Position numbers and translations under genes: made by a program | Notes under the pieces: model-generated | Seen by the model: only the letters and a program-made list of their open reading frames with translations | What the model was told of the DNA's origin: nothing | The model's database searches: none | Shown here: in pieces, positions 1 to 10,709 of the stretch | Layout of the letters: every line of letters starts with the position of its first letter | How positions within the stretch are numbered: position 1 is the first letter of the stretch | DNA from: an uncultured Porphyromonadaceae bacterium | GTDB lineage: Bacteria; Bacteroidota; Bacteroidia; Bacteroidales; Muribaculaceae | Reading direction: 5' to 3' | Length of the DNA: 45,976 nucleotides | Assembly (NCBI GenBank): GCA_900548875.1 | Contig: URMA01000015.1 | Span: forward strand, 1 to 45,976

Positions 1-1137
1 ATCCGCGGCTTCGCCATCAAGTTCTACACCGACGCCGGCAACTGGGACCTCGTGGGCAACAACACCCCGGTCTTCTTCCTGCGCGATCCGCTGAAGTTTC
101 CCGACCTGAACCACGCCATCAAGCGCGACCCGCGCACCGGACTGCGCAGCCCGAACAGCAACTGGGACTTCTGGACGCTGCTGCCCGAGGCGCTGCATCA
201 GGTGACCATCACGATGTCGCCGCGCGGCATTCCGGCCTCCTTCCGCCACATGCACGGATTCGGAAGCCACACGTACAGCCTCTACGACAAAGACAACCGA
301 CGCACGTGGGTCAAGTTCCACCTCCGCACCGAGCAGGGGATCAGGAACCTGACCGACGCGGAGGCCGAGGCCATCATCGCCAAGGACCGCGAATCGAACC
401 AGCGCGACCTGTTCGAAGCCATCGAACGCGGCGACTATCCGCGCTGGCTGATGCAGGTGCAGCTGATGACCGAGGAGCAGGCCCGGACCTATAAAATCAA
501 TCCGTTCGACCTGACGAAGGTGTGGTATCACGGCGATTTTCCGCTGCACGACGTGGGCATTCTGGAACTCAACCGCAATCCGGAAAACTTCTACGCCGAA
601 GTCGAGCAGGCCGCCTTCAACCCGATGAACATTGTCGAGGGCATCGGCTTCTCGCCAGACAAGATGCTGCAAGGACGCCTCTTCTCCTACGGCGATGCGC
701 AGCGTTACCGCCTGGGCGTGAATCACAACCTGATTCCGGTGAACAAGCCCCGCTGTCCGTTCCACGCCTACCACCGCGACGGGCAGATGCGCACCGACGA
801 CAATTACGGCGCGACGACGCCCTACGAGCCGAACAGCTACGGCGAATGGCAGAACCAGACGGAATACAAGGAACCGCCGTTGGAACTCGACGGCGCGGCC
901 TATCAGTGGGACTACCGCGAAGACGATACGGACTACTATTCACAGCCGCGAGCGCTGTTCCGCCTGATGAAGCCGGAACAACAGCAGGTGCTGTTTGAAA
1001 ACACGGCCCGCTCCATGGGCGACATCCCGGTGGAAATCAAGCTCCGCCATATCCGTAACTGCGCAAAAGCCGACATTGAATACGGAAAAGGCGTAGCCAA
1101 GGCTTTGGGCATCGCCTGGGAAGAAGTAGGCGAATAG
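1..1137 (+). CDS. katA: Catalase, 5' end missing (runs off left edge)
   Basis: Heme catalase that splits hydrogen peroxide into water and oxygen in the cytoplasm. The frame is open from base 1; 378 codons are present, so about 110 N-terminal residues, including the distal catalytic His, lie outside the window. The segments NWDLVGNNTPVFF and FRHMHGFGSHTYSL are typical of monofunctional catalases. The proximal heme-ligand signature R-L-F-S-Y-G-D-A-Q is intact, with the ligand Tyr at bases 688-690. Length and lack of a C-terminal flavodoxin-like domain fit the small-subunit class of about 480 residues. It converges with the amylase gene across a shared hairpin. A GTG at base 52 looks like a start but is internal to conserved catalase sequence. 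Confidence 0.96.
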   Translation: MRGFAIKFYTDAGNWDLVGNNTPVFFLRDPLKFPDLNHAIKRDPRTGLRSPNSNWDFWTLLPEALHQVTITMSPRGIPASFRHMHGFGSHTYSLYDKDNRRTWVKFHLRTEQGIRNLTDAEAEAIIAKDRESNQRDLFEAIERGDYPRWLMQVQLMTEEQARTYKINPFDLTKVWYHGDFPLHDVGILELNRNPENFYAEVEQAAFNPMNIVEGIGFSPDKMLQGRLFSYGDAQRYRLGVNHNLIPVNKPRCPFHAYHRDGQMRTDDNYGATTPYEPNSYGEWQNQTEYKEPPLELDGAAYQWDYREDDTDYYSQPRALFRLMKPEQQQVLFENTARSMGDIPVEIKLRHIRNCAKADIEYGKGVAKALGIAWEEVGE

Positions 1138-1162
1138 CACCCGAAAAACAGGCCATAACAGA

Positions 1163-1207
1163 AAAGAGGCATACCCGCCGGAACACTCCGACAGGGTACG
1201 CCTCTTT
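1163..1207. terminator. Hairpin between convergent catalase and amylase genes
   Basis: Two 14-nt arms (1163-1176 and 1194-1207) pair with one mismatch around a 17-nt loop. There is no long U-run on either side, but the short A-rich and T-rich ends and the position between two convergent genes suggest a bidirectional terminator. Confidence 0.6.
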
Positions 1208-1227
1208 CCGTGTTTCTATATCTCCGT

Positions 1228-3888
1228 TTACATCACGGCAACTTTCTTACCGTTGACAATATAGATTCCGCGGCTGAAACTGCCGAGACAGGTAACGCCT
1301 GCCGACACGGTCCGGCTGAAACTGCGGCCGTCGACGGAAACCACCTGCACGGTACATGGACGATTGCTTACGGCATAAATGGCTCCACCCTGCGCATACA
1401 CGCGGAAAGCATCGGACGATACAACACCGACACCCGAAGTGCCGGGAGCGATTACTCGCTGCAAACCGCTAACCGTATAGTAGCCACCGTTCTCAAATTT
1501 CAGGTCGGCAGTCTGCGGGCTGGACGTGTTGTTGAAAATGATGCCTGTCGGCATATTGGCCGCATCCATCGTTCCGCCATAGGTCCATTTCCATATTTTA
1601 TTGCCGCCTTCAGCAGCCACGCCCATCAGTTGCGCACGCTGACCGGGCCATGTGCCGCCGGTAAAATTCGTTGCGTCGTTCCAACACCATACGGAAACAT
1701 TGGAATAGCTGCCGTCGGAAGGCGCTTCAAAAAATGCCACCATCTCGCCTTCCGCAAATTCCGGAGTATAGACCTCCAGTTCATCGCCCGGATTTGTACC
1801 CGAACCGCCTGTTCCGCCATCCTCCGTAGTTTCCTCCTGCGTTCCGTCGTATTCAGGACGGTCGGCCACGACAGGAGAGGTCGTATAAAGATATGCTCCG
1901 TCGTCACCCACCTTGCCCGGAGCCGGAGTCTTGTCGGTGTTGAGCACATAGACACGCATATTGCCCCGTCCGGAACAAGTGGCGGTAAGCCGGCCGTCGG
2001 TAACGGTCTTCACATCGCCGGTTACGGCATCGACATATGTTCCGTTTTCAACGCCGGTAAACGTGGCGTTGCCGGAAATCGTCACCAGGGCGTAGCTGTC
2101 CACCTTGTCGTCGGTATAGCGGCGCTTGAAGGCATAGCTTCCGTCACAGCCTTCGGTGCTGTACTGCCCTTTACGCAATGCCGGCACCGCCATGCGGATA
2201 CGGTTGAGCCGCTGAATGTGGAGAGCCAACTTGTATTTCAAGGTAGCCTCCATGTTCCCCGTAGCGTTGCTCCAGTCAGCAAAGTCGTTCACGTCCACAT
2301 CACCTTTGATATATCCGCCGAAATAGGCACGCCCCGATTCATTCAGTGCAATATTCGGTCCCTTGTCAATCGGACAGCCCTTTTTGAATTCAATCTCACT
2401 GCCGTAATACAGACACGGAATACCACGGAAGGTGAACATGAGCGAAAGATTTTCCGCCCAGGCATCTGTTCCCTGCGCAAAACGCTGGTCCTCGGGCGCA
2501 CCGTTCGGAGCATAGTCATGGGAATCAACATAAACCACATTGAAAGATGCATCGTTATAGTAGCGGTCGCCGCTCATGGCTATACCCCAGGCACCGCCTA
2601 TATCCTTGAAATTATGGTGCATCGGAAAGTCGATGACGCTCAGTCCGGAATAACGCGTATAATCCGGCTGATGATAGGCGTTGCCGTCGAGAAACACATT
2701 GTCGGACACCGGCTGCTGCGCCTGCGTGCCGTTGCCATTGTCGGCATATTGCTCCAAGCAGGAGAGCTGGTTGGTGTGCGTAAACGGCGTTCCTTCAAAA
2801 ATCTCCAGTCCTTCCCAGGACGAAGGGTCATCGTCCCAGGCATAGTTCTTCGACTCTTTCCATGTATAGAACGGTACGGACAATGCCGGAATTTCGCGAT
2901 ACCAAATCTGCGTATAGCGGGCACATACCTCGGTAAACATAAAGAAAGCGCCGCCGTTGCGGGCCGCCTTATACTTTTCGGCAGCGGCAGTGAAGGCGGG
3001 ATTGAACACCTTGTTGAACACCAGTCGGCTGATATGTCCGCCGGTATCGATGCGGAAGCCGTCCACACCCATTTTTATAAAGTTCGTATAGCAGTCAATC
3101 AGATAATTGTACGTCCGCGGATTTTCCGTGTTCAGGTCCACACAGTCGCCGGCAATCTGCGCCCACCAGCGCGTTTCATTGTCCCAGTTGAAATTTCCGA
3201 AATGGTGCCACAGGTTGTTCACGTCATGGTTTTGGCCGTCGGTATTTTTCATTTCCCGAAGCCGCGCCCCGTACTGCTCGCCGGAAGGCAGCGACAGATA
3301 ATTGTCGGGCAGCTTTCCGCCGTCTTTCTGCGTATAGGGCACCATACAGTCGTCAATGACACTCTGGTCGGCATCCCAATTGCGCGTAAAGAGCTTGCAG
3401 AGGTTCTCCTCCCCGAAATTGCCCGTATGGTTGAGCACAATGTCAAGAATGATTTTCATGCCACGGCTGTGCGCCTCATCGATAAGTGTCTGGAAACTGA
3501 CATCGTCCGATTCATAGCGTTTGTCCACCTTGCTCATGTTTATGGCATGGTAGCCGTGATAGTCATAGCCGGAAGCATTTTCCACCACCGGCGTAATCCA
3601 AATGGCCGTAAATCCCAATGCCTTGATATAGTCGAGCTTTTCAATCAGTCCCTTGAAATCGCCACGCCATGCAGGATCGCCCTGATTGTACGCCTGTCCG
3701 TCCCAACACTGCGTATTGTTGGTTCCGTCGCCGTCGTAGAAACGCGTCGTCATCACAAAATAAATGGATTCATCTCTGAAATCAGTGCGGTCGCCCACAA
3801 AAGATGCAGCCGCGACAGGGGCAGCCATTGCCAGCAAAACCCCGAAAACGGACAAAAGTCTCGTCCACAACATAAGTTTCTTTTTCAT
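1228..3888 (-). CDS. Secreted GH13 alpha-amylase with starch-binding module
   Basis: Endo-acting starch hydrolase of glycoside hydrolase family 13, 886 residues. An N-terminal signal peptide (about residues 1-27) is followed by the (beta/alpha)8 domain. The four GH13 regions are visible: DIVLNH (149-154), GFRID with nucleophile Asp281, FTEV with acid/base Glu320, and VDSHD with His457/Asp458. A Gly/Thr-rich linker near 690-710 precedes a Trp-rich beta module (about 715-800; VSVWCWND, TWPGQ) resembling CBM26-type starch-binding modules. The last 65 residues end in GIYIVNGKKVAVM, like type IX secretion sorting domains. It is probably exported and retained at the cell surface or secreted. It stands alone, without susC/susD genes in the window. 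Confidence 0.93.
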   Translation of the reverse strand: MKKKLMLWTRLLSVFGVLLAMAAPVAAASFVGDRTDFRDESIYFVMTTRFYDGDGTNNTQCWDGQAYNQGDPAWRGDFKGLIEKLDYIKALGFTAIWITPVVENASGYDYHGYHAINMSKVDKRYESDDVSFQTLIDEAHSRGMKIILDIVLNHTGNFGEENLCKLFTRNWDADQSVIDDCMVPYTQKDGGKLPDNYLSLPSGEQYGARLREMKNTDGQNHDVNNLWHHFGNFNWDNETRWWAQIAGDCVDLNTENPRTYNYLIDCYTNFIKMGVDGFRIDTGGHISRLVFNKVFNPAFTAAAEKYKAARNGGAFFMFTEVCARYTQIWYREIPALSVPFYTWKESKNYAWDDDPSSWEGLEIFEGTPFTHTNQLSCLEQYADNGNGTQAQQPVSDNVFLDGNAYHQPDYTRYSGLSVIDFPMHHNFKDIGGAWGIAMSGDRYYNDASFNVVYVDSHDYAPNGAPEDQRFAQGTDAWAENLSLMFTFRGIPCLYYGSEIEFKKGCPIDKGPNIALNESGRAYFGGYIKGDVDVNDFADWSNATGNMEATLKYKLALHIQRLNRIRMAVPALRKGQYSTEGCDGSYAFKRRYTDDKVDSYALVTISGNATFTGVENGTYVDAVTGDVKTVTDGRLTATCSGRGNMRVYVLNTDKTPAPGKVGDDGAYLYTTSPVVADRPEYDGTQEETTEDGGTGGSGTNPGDELEVYTPEFAEGEMVAFFEAPSDGSYSNVSVWCWNDATNFTGGTWPGQRAQLMGVAAEGGNKIWKWTYGGTMDAANMPTGIIFNNTSSPQTADLKFENGGYYTVSGLQRVIAPGTSGVGVVSSDAFRVYAQGGAIYAVSNRPCTVQVVSVDGRSFSRTVSAGVTCLGSFSRGIYIVNGKKVAVM

Positions 3889-4016
3889 AGGTATAAATTG
3901 GTTTTAAGTGCTTTCAATTTTAAGGTGTCCGATATACCCGCATACCCTGCACTGCATGAAGCAAAAGCCGGATATCCAGCAGAAATACGATACTACATCA
4001 CAAAAATAAGAACTTT

Positions 4017-4835
4017 TCAGGATATTTCCTCTTCTTTCTCGGAATTATTTTCCTTCTGTAATTCAGTTGCTTTCTCAAGAACGGAATCACGGAATTCGTC
4101 GGAATTGTTCAGTCGCAAATAAGCCATCTTGGCGGCTTCCTGATGGGATTCCTTCTTGGTATATCCCGTACCGCTGCCCGATTCAATGCCGGCCAGACGG
4201 ACCACTGAATAAAAACGGGGATTCTTGTCCTCGTCGTAAGTCGTTTCAACCAAGTCGAACACAATCTCCACACGGAACTTCTGGCTCCATTCTATGAGCT
4301 TCGACTTGTAGTTGACTTCTTTCTTGACAAGTTCCTTCACATCAATGTGAGGCTTAATCAGACGCTTGACCACGTATTTGCGGCAAGCCTCATACCCACG
4401 GTCAAGATATATGGCTCCAATCAGAGCCTCCAGCGCGTTTCCGCCCATACAGCAGTTGTGGGAATGAACCGGATGGGAATACATCAGCATTTTTGTCAGG
4501 CCGATTTTGTCGGCAAGCACATTCAGCGTTTCGCGCTGCACGATTTTGGAACGCGTGTTTGTCAGGAAACCTTCACGGCCCCGACGGTAACGGCGGTAGA
4601 GCATGTCGGCGACAATGGTATTGAGCACGGCATCGCCGAGAAATTCCAGACGCTCGTTGTTGATAAATTCACCGTTTTTCGACCGCTGCGTCTGCGAACG
4701 GTGACGGCAAGCCTGCTTATAGAGCGACAACTTGCGCGGACAGTATCCAAGGATACCGTAAAAAAAAGAATAAAGCTCCCTCTCTTTTGAAAAAAGGAGC
4801 TTTATTCCAATTCGAATTTTATCGTAAAACGCCAC
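4017..4835 (-). CDS. rnc: Ribonuclease III
   Basis: Double-stranded-RNA endonuclease for rRNA and mRNA processing, 272 residues. The RNase III signature NERLEFLGDAVL lies at residues 60-71, with the second acidic cluster in NALEALIGAIYLDRGY, and a C-terminal dsRNA-binding domain covers about 175-250 (GSGTGYTKKESHQEAAKMA). The start follows the fabF stop by 12 bases, and the N-terminal region (YDKIRIGIKLLF) resembles other Bacteroidales RNase III proteins as I recall them, so a start downstream of the hairpin is unlikely. It is the third gene of an acpP-fabF-rnc operon. A strong hairpin plus U-run is embedded in codons 10-23 (separate entry), suggesting regulation of this gene by its own product. 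Confidence 0.96.
   Translation of the reverse strand: MAFYDKIRIGIKLLFSKERELYSFFYGILGYCPRKLSLYKQACRHRSQTQRSKNGEFINNERLEFLGDAVLNTIVADMLYRRYRRGREGFLTNTRSKIVQRETLNVLADKIGLTKMLMYSHPVHSHNCCMGGNALEALIGAIYLDRGYEACRKYVVKRLIKPHIDVKELVKKEVNYKSKLIEWSQKFRVEIVFDLVETTYDEDKNPRFYSVVRLAGIESGSGTGYTKKESHQEAAKMAYLRLNNSDEFRDSVLEKATELQKENNSEKEEEIS
4760..4807 (-). promoter_or_regulatory. Terminator-like hairpin inside the rnc coding start
   Basis: On the reverse strand GAATAAAGCTCC (4807-4796) pairs perfectly with GGAGCTTTATTC (4779-4768). Five further U-G/U-A pairs extend the RNA stem to 17 bp with a six-base loop. A T-run (TTTTTTTT, 4767-4760) follows. The form is that of an intrinsic terminator, but it sits within codons 10-23 of rnc. 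It could terminate acpP-fabF transcription or be an RNase III cleavage site controlling rnc. Confidence 0.7.
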
Positions 4836-4847
4836 AGCGTAACAATT

Positions 4848-6113
4848 TTAGCCTTTGTATTTCTTCAGAATGATGCAGGCATTATGTCCACCGAAACCGA
4901 ATGTATTCGACAGAGCTGCATTTACTGTACGTTTCTGGGCCTTGTTAAAGGTAAAGTTCAAAGCGTAGTCGATTTCCGGATCGTCATCACCTTCTTCGTG
5001 GTTGATTGTCGGAGGAACGATGTCCTCAACAACAGATTTCACGCAGAAGAGAGCTTCCAACGCACCTGTTGCACCCAACAGGTGACCAGTCATAGACTTC
5101 GTTGAACTGATGTTCAACTTGTATGCCTGTTCGCCGAACACATCCTTTATTGCCTTTACTTCCGATATATCACCAACAGGAGTTGAAGTACCGTGAACAT
5201 TGATATAATCGATGTCCTCAGGTTTCATTCCTGCATCTTCAAGGGCATTGTTCATTACCAGTTTCGCACCCAATCCTTCCGGATGAGAAGCGGTCAAGTG
5301 GTAAGCGTCAGCCGACATTCCACCGCCACCTACTTCAGCGTAGATGTGGGCTCCACGGGCCAAAGCATGTTCCAATTCTTCGAAAACGAGACATGCAGCA
5401 CCTTCACCCATGACGAAACCGTCGCGCGAGCCGCTGAACGGACGAGAAGCGTGTTGAGGATCGTCGTTACGAGTAGAAAGAGCGTGCATTGAATTGAAAC
5501 CGCCTACACCGGCCGGGAAAATGGCTGCTTCAGCACCACCGGTAACGATTGCATCAGCCTTGCCGAGACGAATCAAGTTGAAAGCGTCGATCAAAGCGTG
5601 AGTTGATGAAGCACATGCCGATACGGTAGCGTAGTTAGGACCACGGTAACCGTAAATCATGGAGATATGACCGGCAGCCATGTCTGCAATCATCTTAGGG
5701 ATGAAGAACGGATTGTATTTAGGTCCGTTTGCAGCATTCATGGCATAATAGCCTGCTTCTTCTTCAAATGTATGCAATCCACCGATACCGGCTGTTACGA
5801 TTACGCCCACACGGTCGCGGTTCAACGCTGCATACTCTTCCAGACCGGAGTCCTTCACAGCTTCCTTGGCAGCAACCACACCGTATTGTGCGTACAAGTC
5901 GTATTTACGCAGCTCCTTACGGTCGAAATGATCAGCAGAGTTGTAGCCCTTAACTTCACAAGCAAATTGAGTCTTGAAAAGTGAAGCGTCAAAATGAGTA
6001 ATAGGACCGGCACCACTAACACCGTTCAGCGCGTTGTTCCATGTTGTCGGAGCATCGTTACCGATTGGAGTCAGGGCTCCCAAACCTGTTACTACAACTC
6101 TCTTTAATTCCAT
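4848..6113 (-). CDS. fabF: Beta-ketoacyl-ACP synthase II
   Basis: Condensing enzyme of type II fatty acid synthesis that elongates acyl-ACP with malonyl-ACP in the cytoplasm. At 421 residues it has the normal full length. The thiolase-fold catalytic triad is visible: Cys167 in SACASSTH, His307 in NVHGTSTPVGD and His344 in SMTGHLLGATGA. The C-terminal NTFGFGGHNA segment is also typical. It lies directly downstream of acpP (18-base gap) and upstream of rnc, the usual order in Bacteroidota, so acpP, fabF and rnc are likely one transcript. Confidence 0.97.
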   Translation of the reverse strand: MELKRVVVTGLGALTPIGNDAPTTWNNALNGVSGAGPITHFDASLFKTQFACEVKGYNSADHFDRKELRKYDLYAQYGVVAAKEAVKDSGLEEYAALNRDRVGVIVTAGIGGLHTFEEEAGYYAMNAANGPKYNPFFIPKMIADMAAGHISMIYGYRGPNYATVSACASSTHALIDAFNLIRLGKADAIVTGGAEAAIFPAGVGGFNSMHALSTRNDDPQHASRPFSGSRDGFVMGEGAACLVFEELEHALARGAHIYAEVGGGGMSADAYHLTASHPEGLGAKLVMNNALEDAGMKPEDIDYINVHGTSTPVGDISEVKAIKDVFGEQAYKLNISSTKSMTGHLLGATGALEALFCVKSVVEDIVPPTINHEEGDDDPEIDYALNFTFNKAQKRTVNAALSNTFGFGGHNACIILKKYKG

Positions 6114-6131
6114 TTAGTTTAGAGTAAATTA

Positions 6132-6365
6132 TTACTTATTTGCTTCGATATAAGCGATAGCGTCACCTACAGTCTTGATACCTTCTGCTTTGTCGTCAGG
6201 AATTGTAATACCGAATTCTTTTTCGAATTCCATGATCAATTCTACAGTATCAAGAGAATCTGCACCGAGGTCTTGTGCGAATGTAGCTTCCGGAGTTACT
6301 TCTGTTTCATTAACACCAAGTTTCTCAACAATTATAGCCTTTACTCTTTCTGAAATTTCAGACAT
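6132..6365 (-). CDS. acpP: Acyl carrier protein
   Basis: Small acidic carrier (77 residues) that holds growing fatty acyl chains on a 4'-phosphopantetheine arm. The attachment Ser37 is in the GADSLDTVEL motif, and the four-helix pattern is intact (KAIIVEKLGV, VELIMEFEKEF, GDAIAYIEANK). It is the first gene of the acpP-fabF-rnc operon, consistent with high expression. The leader contains TTTACTTTGCA on the reverse strand near 6410-6420, an imperfect version of the Bacteroidota -7 element. Confidence 0.97.
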   Translation of the reverse strand: MSEISERVKAIIVEKLGVNETEVTPEATFAQDLGADSLDTVELIMEFEKEFGITIPDDKAEGIKTVGDAIAYIEANK

Positions 6366-6539
6366 AACTTTAAAATTTTAGATTAATAAAATAGTTTGAT
6401 TCTTCTTTTGACCTGCAAAGTAAACAATTAATCTCATAATTTTAAAATTTTTGAGCACAAATCAGCACTTTTCTGCACACAAAAATACATTTTGTGCAAT
6501 TTTAATTGCCAAAAAACGACTTTTTTGCGAGTTTATGTC

Positions 6540-7286
6540 CTATCTCCGCCGCCTGTTTTCATTGATACCGGCCACCCAACGGGCAAAAAAGCGGTGCATG
6601 GCGGAGTCAGCCTTCGTCATTCTTTCGGGATGAAACTGCACGGCAATCACCCTGCCGTCAGAACTTTCGAGAGCTTCCACCACCCCGTCGGAAGAGAGGC
6701 CGGACCGTATCAATCCCTGCCCCAACGCCTTCACGCACTGATGATGAAAGGAATTGACGGAAAGATGTTCGACACCAAACAGCCGAGCAACGGCCGAACC
6801 GGGCTCCAACTTCACGGAATGAACGGCCACATCGTCGGGCAAGGTCTGGCTATGAATGCCAAAATCTGTCCCCAACTCCGATGGCATATCCTGAACGAGC
6901 GAACCGCCGCACGCCACATTGACCAGCTGAAGCCCGCGGCAAATTGCCAGCACAGGCAACCCCATACGTCCGGCTGCATCATAAAGCGCAAGTTCATAGA
7001 CATCGCGCTGCAATGAAATACGTCCGATAGCCGGATGCATTTCCTCACCATAATAAGAAGGATGGATATCGGCGCCGCCGGAAAACAGCACGCCCGACAC
7101 CCTTACGGCACGCAGCCATTCCTCCAGTTCATCGGCCGACGCAAGAGGAGGAACAATCACGACAAGCGCACCCGCCTCAACAAGCGCACCGACATATTCC
7201 TGCCGCACACGTATACGCGATTCTTCGTCCAAGTCACATGAAAGTGCCACTATCGGCTTTTCAGTCATCTCCATGTCGTTACACAT
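6540..7286 (-). CDS. Class I glutamine amidotransferase-like gamma-glutamyl hydrolase (peptidase C26, PuuD-like)
   Basis: Predicted cytoplasmic hydrolase of gamma-glutamyl bonds, 248 residues. Nucleophile Cys116 is in AICRGLQLVN, and the His/Glu pair is in VQFHPERM near residue 220. FSGGADIHPSYYGEE fits the PuuD/peptidase C26 group. The true substrate (gamma-glutamyl-GABA or another gamma-glutamyl amide) cannot be read from sequence, and no putrescine-utilisation genes are nearby. The start could also be the fifth codon (7274). The upstream region contains TATAAT-like boxes rather than a clear TAnnTTTG element. It is monocistronic on the reverse strand. Confidence 0.85.
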   Translation of the reverse strand: MCNDMEMTEKPIVALSCDLDEESRIRVRQEYVGALVEAGALVVIVPPLASADELEEWLRAVRVSGVLFSGGADIHPSYYGEEMHPAIGRISLQRDVYELALYDAAGRMGLPVLAICRGLQLVNVACGGSLVQDMPSELGTDFGIHSQTLPDDVAVHSVKLEPGSAVARLFGVEHLSVNSFHHQCVKALGQGLIRSGLSSDGVVEALESSDGRVIAVQFHPERMTKADSAMHRFFARWVAGINENRRRR

Positions 7287-7433
7287 TATTATATATTATA
7301 CCTTAATTATACCATAAACCTTTCGAACGCGGCTTCCGCAGTCATGCCGGCCAAGCGGCATCGAGTGACAGGCAGCCGCAGAATCCATACAGACGCACGT
7401 ATTGCCGGCGGCCCCTAAAACACACCACGAAGA

Positions 7434-7475
7434 TAATAAAAAAATGGAGGAAGCCATAAAAGACTTCCTCCATTT
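7434..7475 (-). terminator. Intrinsic terminator of pckA
   Basis: AAATGGAGGAAG (7442-7453) and CTTCCTCCATTT (7464-7475) form a perfect 12-bp stem with a 10-base loop. A T-run follows on the reverse strand, about 45 bases past the pckA stop. Confidence 0.92.
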
Positions 7476-7520
7476 ATGAGGATATTGTAGTTAAAAGTTA
7501 GTTCTTTTAATACATACCGA

Positions 7521-9128
<1,608 letters not shown>

Positions 9129-9195
9129 TTTGTTGTTGATTTATAATAGTGAATATTAATTTTCCAATCAGGTTTTACCACCTAAAAAACCGCCA

Positions 9196-9203
9196 CAAAA
9201 TTA
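9196..9203 (-). promoter_or_regulatory. pckA promoter, -7 element
   Basis: The reverse strand reads TAATTTTG, an exact TAnnTTTG match, about 68 bases upstream of the pckA start. The rest of the 310-base gap up to 9438 is AT-rich, and I see nothing else in it. Confidence 0.6.
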
Positions 9204-9438
9204 CTACATTTTTTTAATTCGGCAATATCATTAGTGAAATTTTTCCGTATTTTTCAATCTTTAAGATTAGAAATCGATGATTTGTTAGAAATCACCGACT
9301 TAACGGATTTTAAACCTGTATTTAAAACAGCCTTTACGGCGATTTTGTTCATCCGAAAAACTGATTTTCCAGGTTCGGTCAGAAGCCTGTCCGAAAACAG
9401 ATACCCGCCACCCGGCAAGTACCCGAATCGGCGCCATG

Positions 9439-10470
9439 CTAAATGGTGATTTCACCGCAAAGCGAGCACGCAAGATATTTCTTCACCTGTTCCGAACGGA
9501 GCCCCATGCCGAACAAGTACATCATCTTAGTGAGCGCAGCCTCTGTTGTCATGTCGTAGCCGCTGACTACACCGGCTGGCGAAAGGGCGTTACCCGTCAG
9601 ATAGCGTTCGGTGTGCACACCTCCGTTGACACATTGCGTGATGTTCATCACCACCACTCCCCGCTTGACCGTTTCGCGCATCAGGTCGACAAACCATTTT
9701 TCCGTAGGAGCATTGCCGGCTCCGTAAGTCTTCAGCACAATACCCTTGATATGGGGAGTCGCCATCTGGTAGCGGAGCGTCTCTTCCGTAATTCCCGGAA
9801 ACAGATGCACGCACATCACATTACAGTCCATCTTGTACTGCACTTTCAACGGCCGCCGCGCCTGCATCCGCCACAAAGCCTCTTCGTGGAACTGGATGCC
9901 CAATCCGATTTTAGCCAGATAGGGATAGTTGTTGCTCTTGAAGGCGTTGAAATAGTCGGCGCTCATCTTCGTACTGCGGTTTCCGCGCCACAGATAGTCC
10001 TCAAAAAGGATAGCCACTTCCTGCACCATCGGCGCACCGTTGGCATCGACAGCGGCGGCAATCTGCAAGGCCGTGATAAGATTTTCTTCGCCGTCGGTAC
10101 GCACTTCGCCAATCGGGAGCTGCGAACCGGTGATGATGACCGGCTTATGGAGATTTTCCAGCATGAAACTCAACGCCGAAGCCGTATAGGCCATCGTGTC
10201 CGTACCGTGAAGCACGACAAAGCCGTCATAGTTGGCATAGTTGTCCTCGATGCTGGAAGCTATTTCCACCCAACGGTCGGGCACCATGTTGGAAGAGTCG
10301 ATGGGAGGATGAAACTGAATATTGTTGATTTCATAGTCGAGTTTCTCTATCTTGGGTACGTTGTCAATCAGATGTGTAAAGTCGAAAGGCTGCAGCGAAC
10401 CCGTCGTGGGATTTTGGATCATACCTATCGTGCCGCCTGTGTAGATGATGAGTATTTTAGGTCTTGCCAT
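9439..10470 (-). CDS. ansA: L-asparaginase, type I (cytoplasmic)
   Basis: Hydrolyses L-asparagine to aspartate and ammonia. It is 343 residues when started at MARPKILIIYTGGTIGM (10470); the open frame extends 41 codons further upstream, but that part is not asparaginase-like. Both active-site Thr motifs are present: TGGTIGM near residue 12 and VLHGTDTMAYTASAL near residue 90. The absence of a signal peptide fits the cytoplasmic low-affinity type I enzyme. It is monocistronic, between pckA and the esterase gene on the same strand. Confidence 0.94.
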   Translation of the reverse strand: MARPKILIIYTGGTIGMIQNPTTGSLQPFDFTHLIDNVPKIEKLDYEINNIQFHPPIDSSNMVPDRWVEIASSIEDNYANYDGFVVLHGTDTMAYTASALSFMLENLHKPVIITGSQLPIGEVRTDGEENLITALQIAAAVDANGAPMVQEVAILFEDYLWRGNRSTKMSADYFNAFKSNNYPYLAKIGLGIQFHEEALWRMQARRPLKVQYKMDCNVMCVHLFPGITEETLRYQMATPHIKGIVLKTYGAGNAPTEKWFVDLMRETVKRGVVVMNITQCVNGGVHTERYLTGNALSPAGVVSGYDMTTEAALTKMMYLFGMGLRSEQVKKYLACSLCGEITI

Positions 10471-10709
10471 TCTTTCTTTTGACGTTATTTTTAAACCAAA
10501 AACAATCTGCAATTCAGATCCTACGCAAAGATAAGAATAAAAGTTGGCAATTTGACACATTGCAAACGGCCGCTGCCGACACTGCCACGACACAATCTGT
10601 CATTTTGCCACAATTACCCGACAGTCAACCCCATAAAAACCGTCGGGCGCGCCAAATTCTTACAATTGACACGCCCAACGGCACTTATTGGCTACGCCAA
10701 ACTATTTGG

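Noticed and set aside
1210..4122. A 970-codon open frame on the + strand opposite the amylase
   Set aside because: It is antisense to a gene with full GH13 motifs, has no domain-like pattern, and reflects the amylase codon bias on the other strand.
7287..7433. A gene remnant or RNA in the gap between the C26 peptidase and the pckA terminator
   Set aside because: The GC-rich stretch contains only small imperfect inverted repeats and no supported frame or RNA fold.
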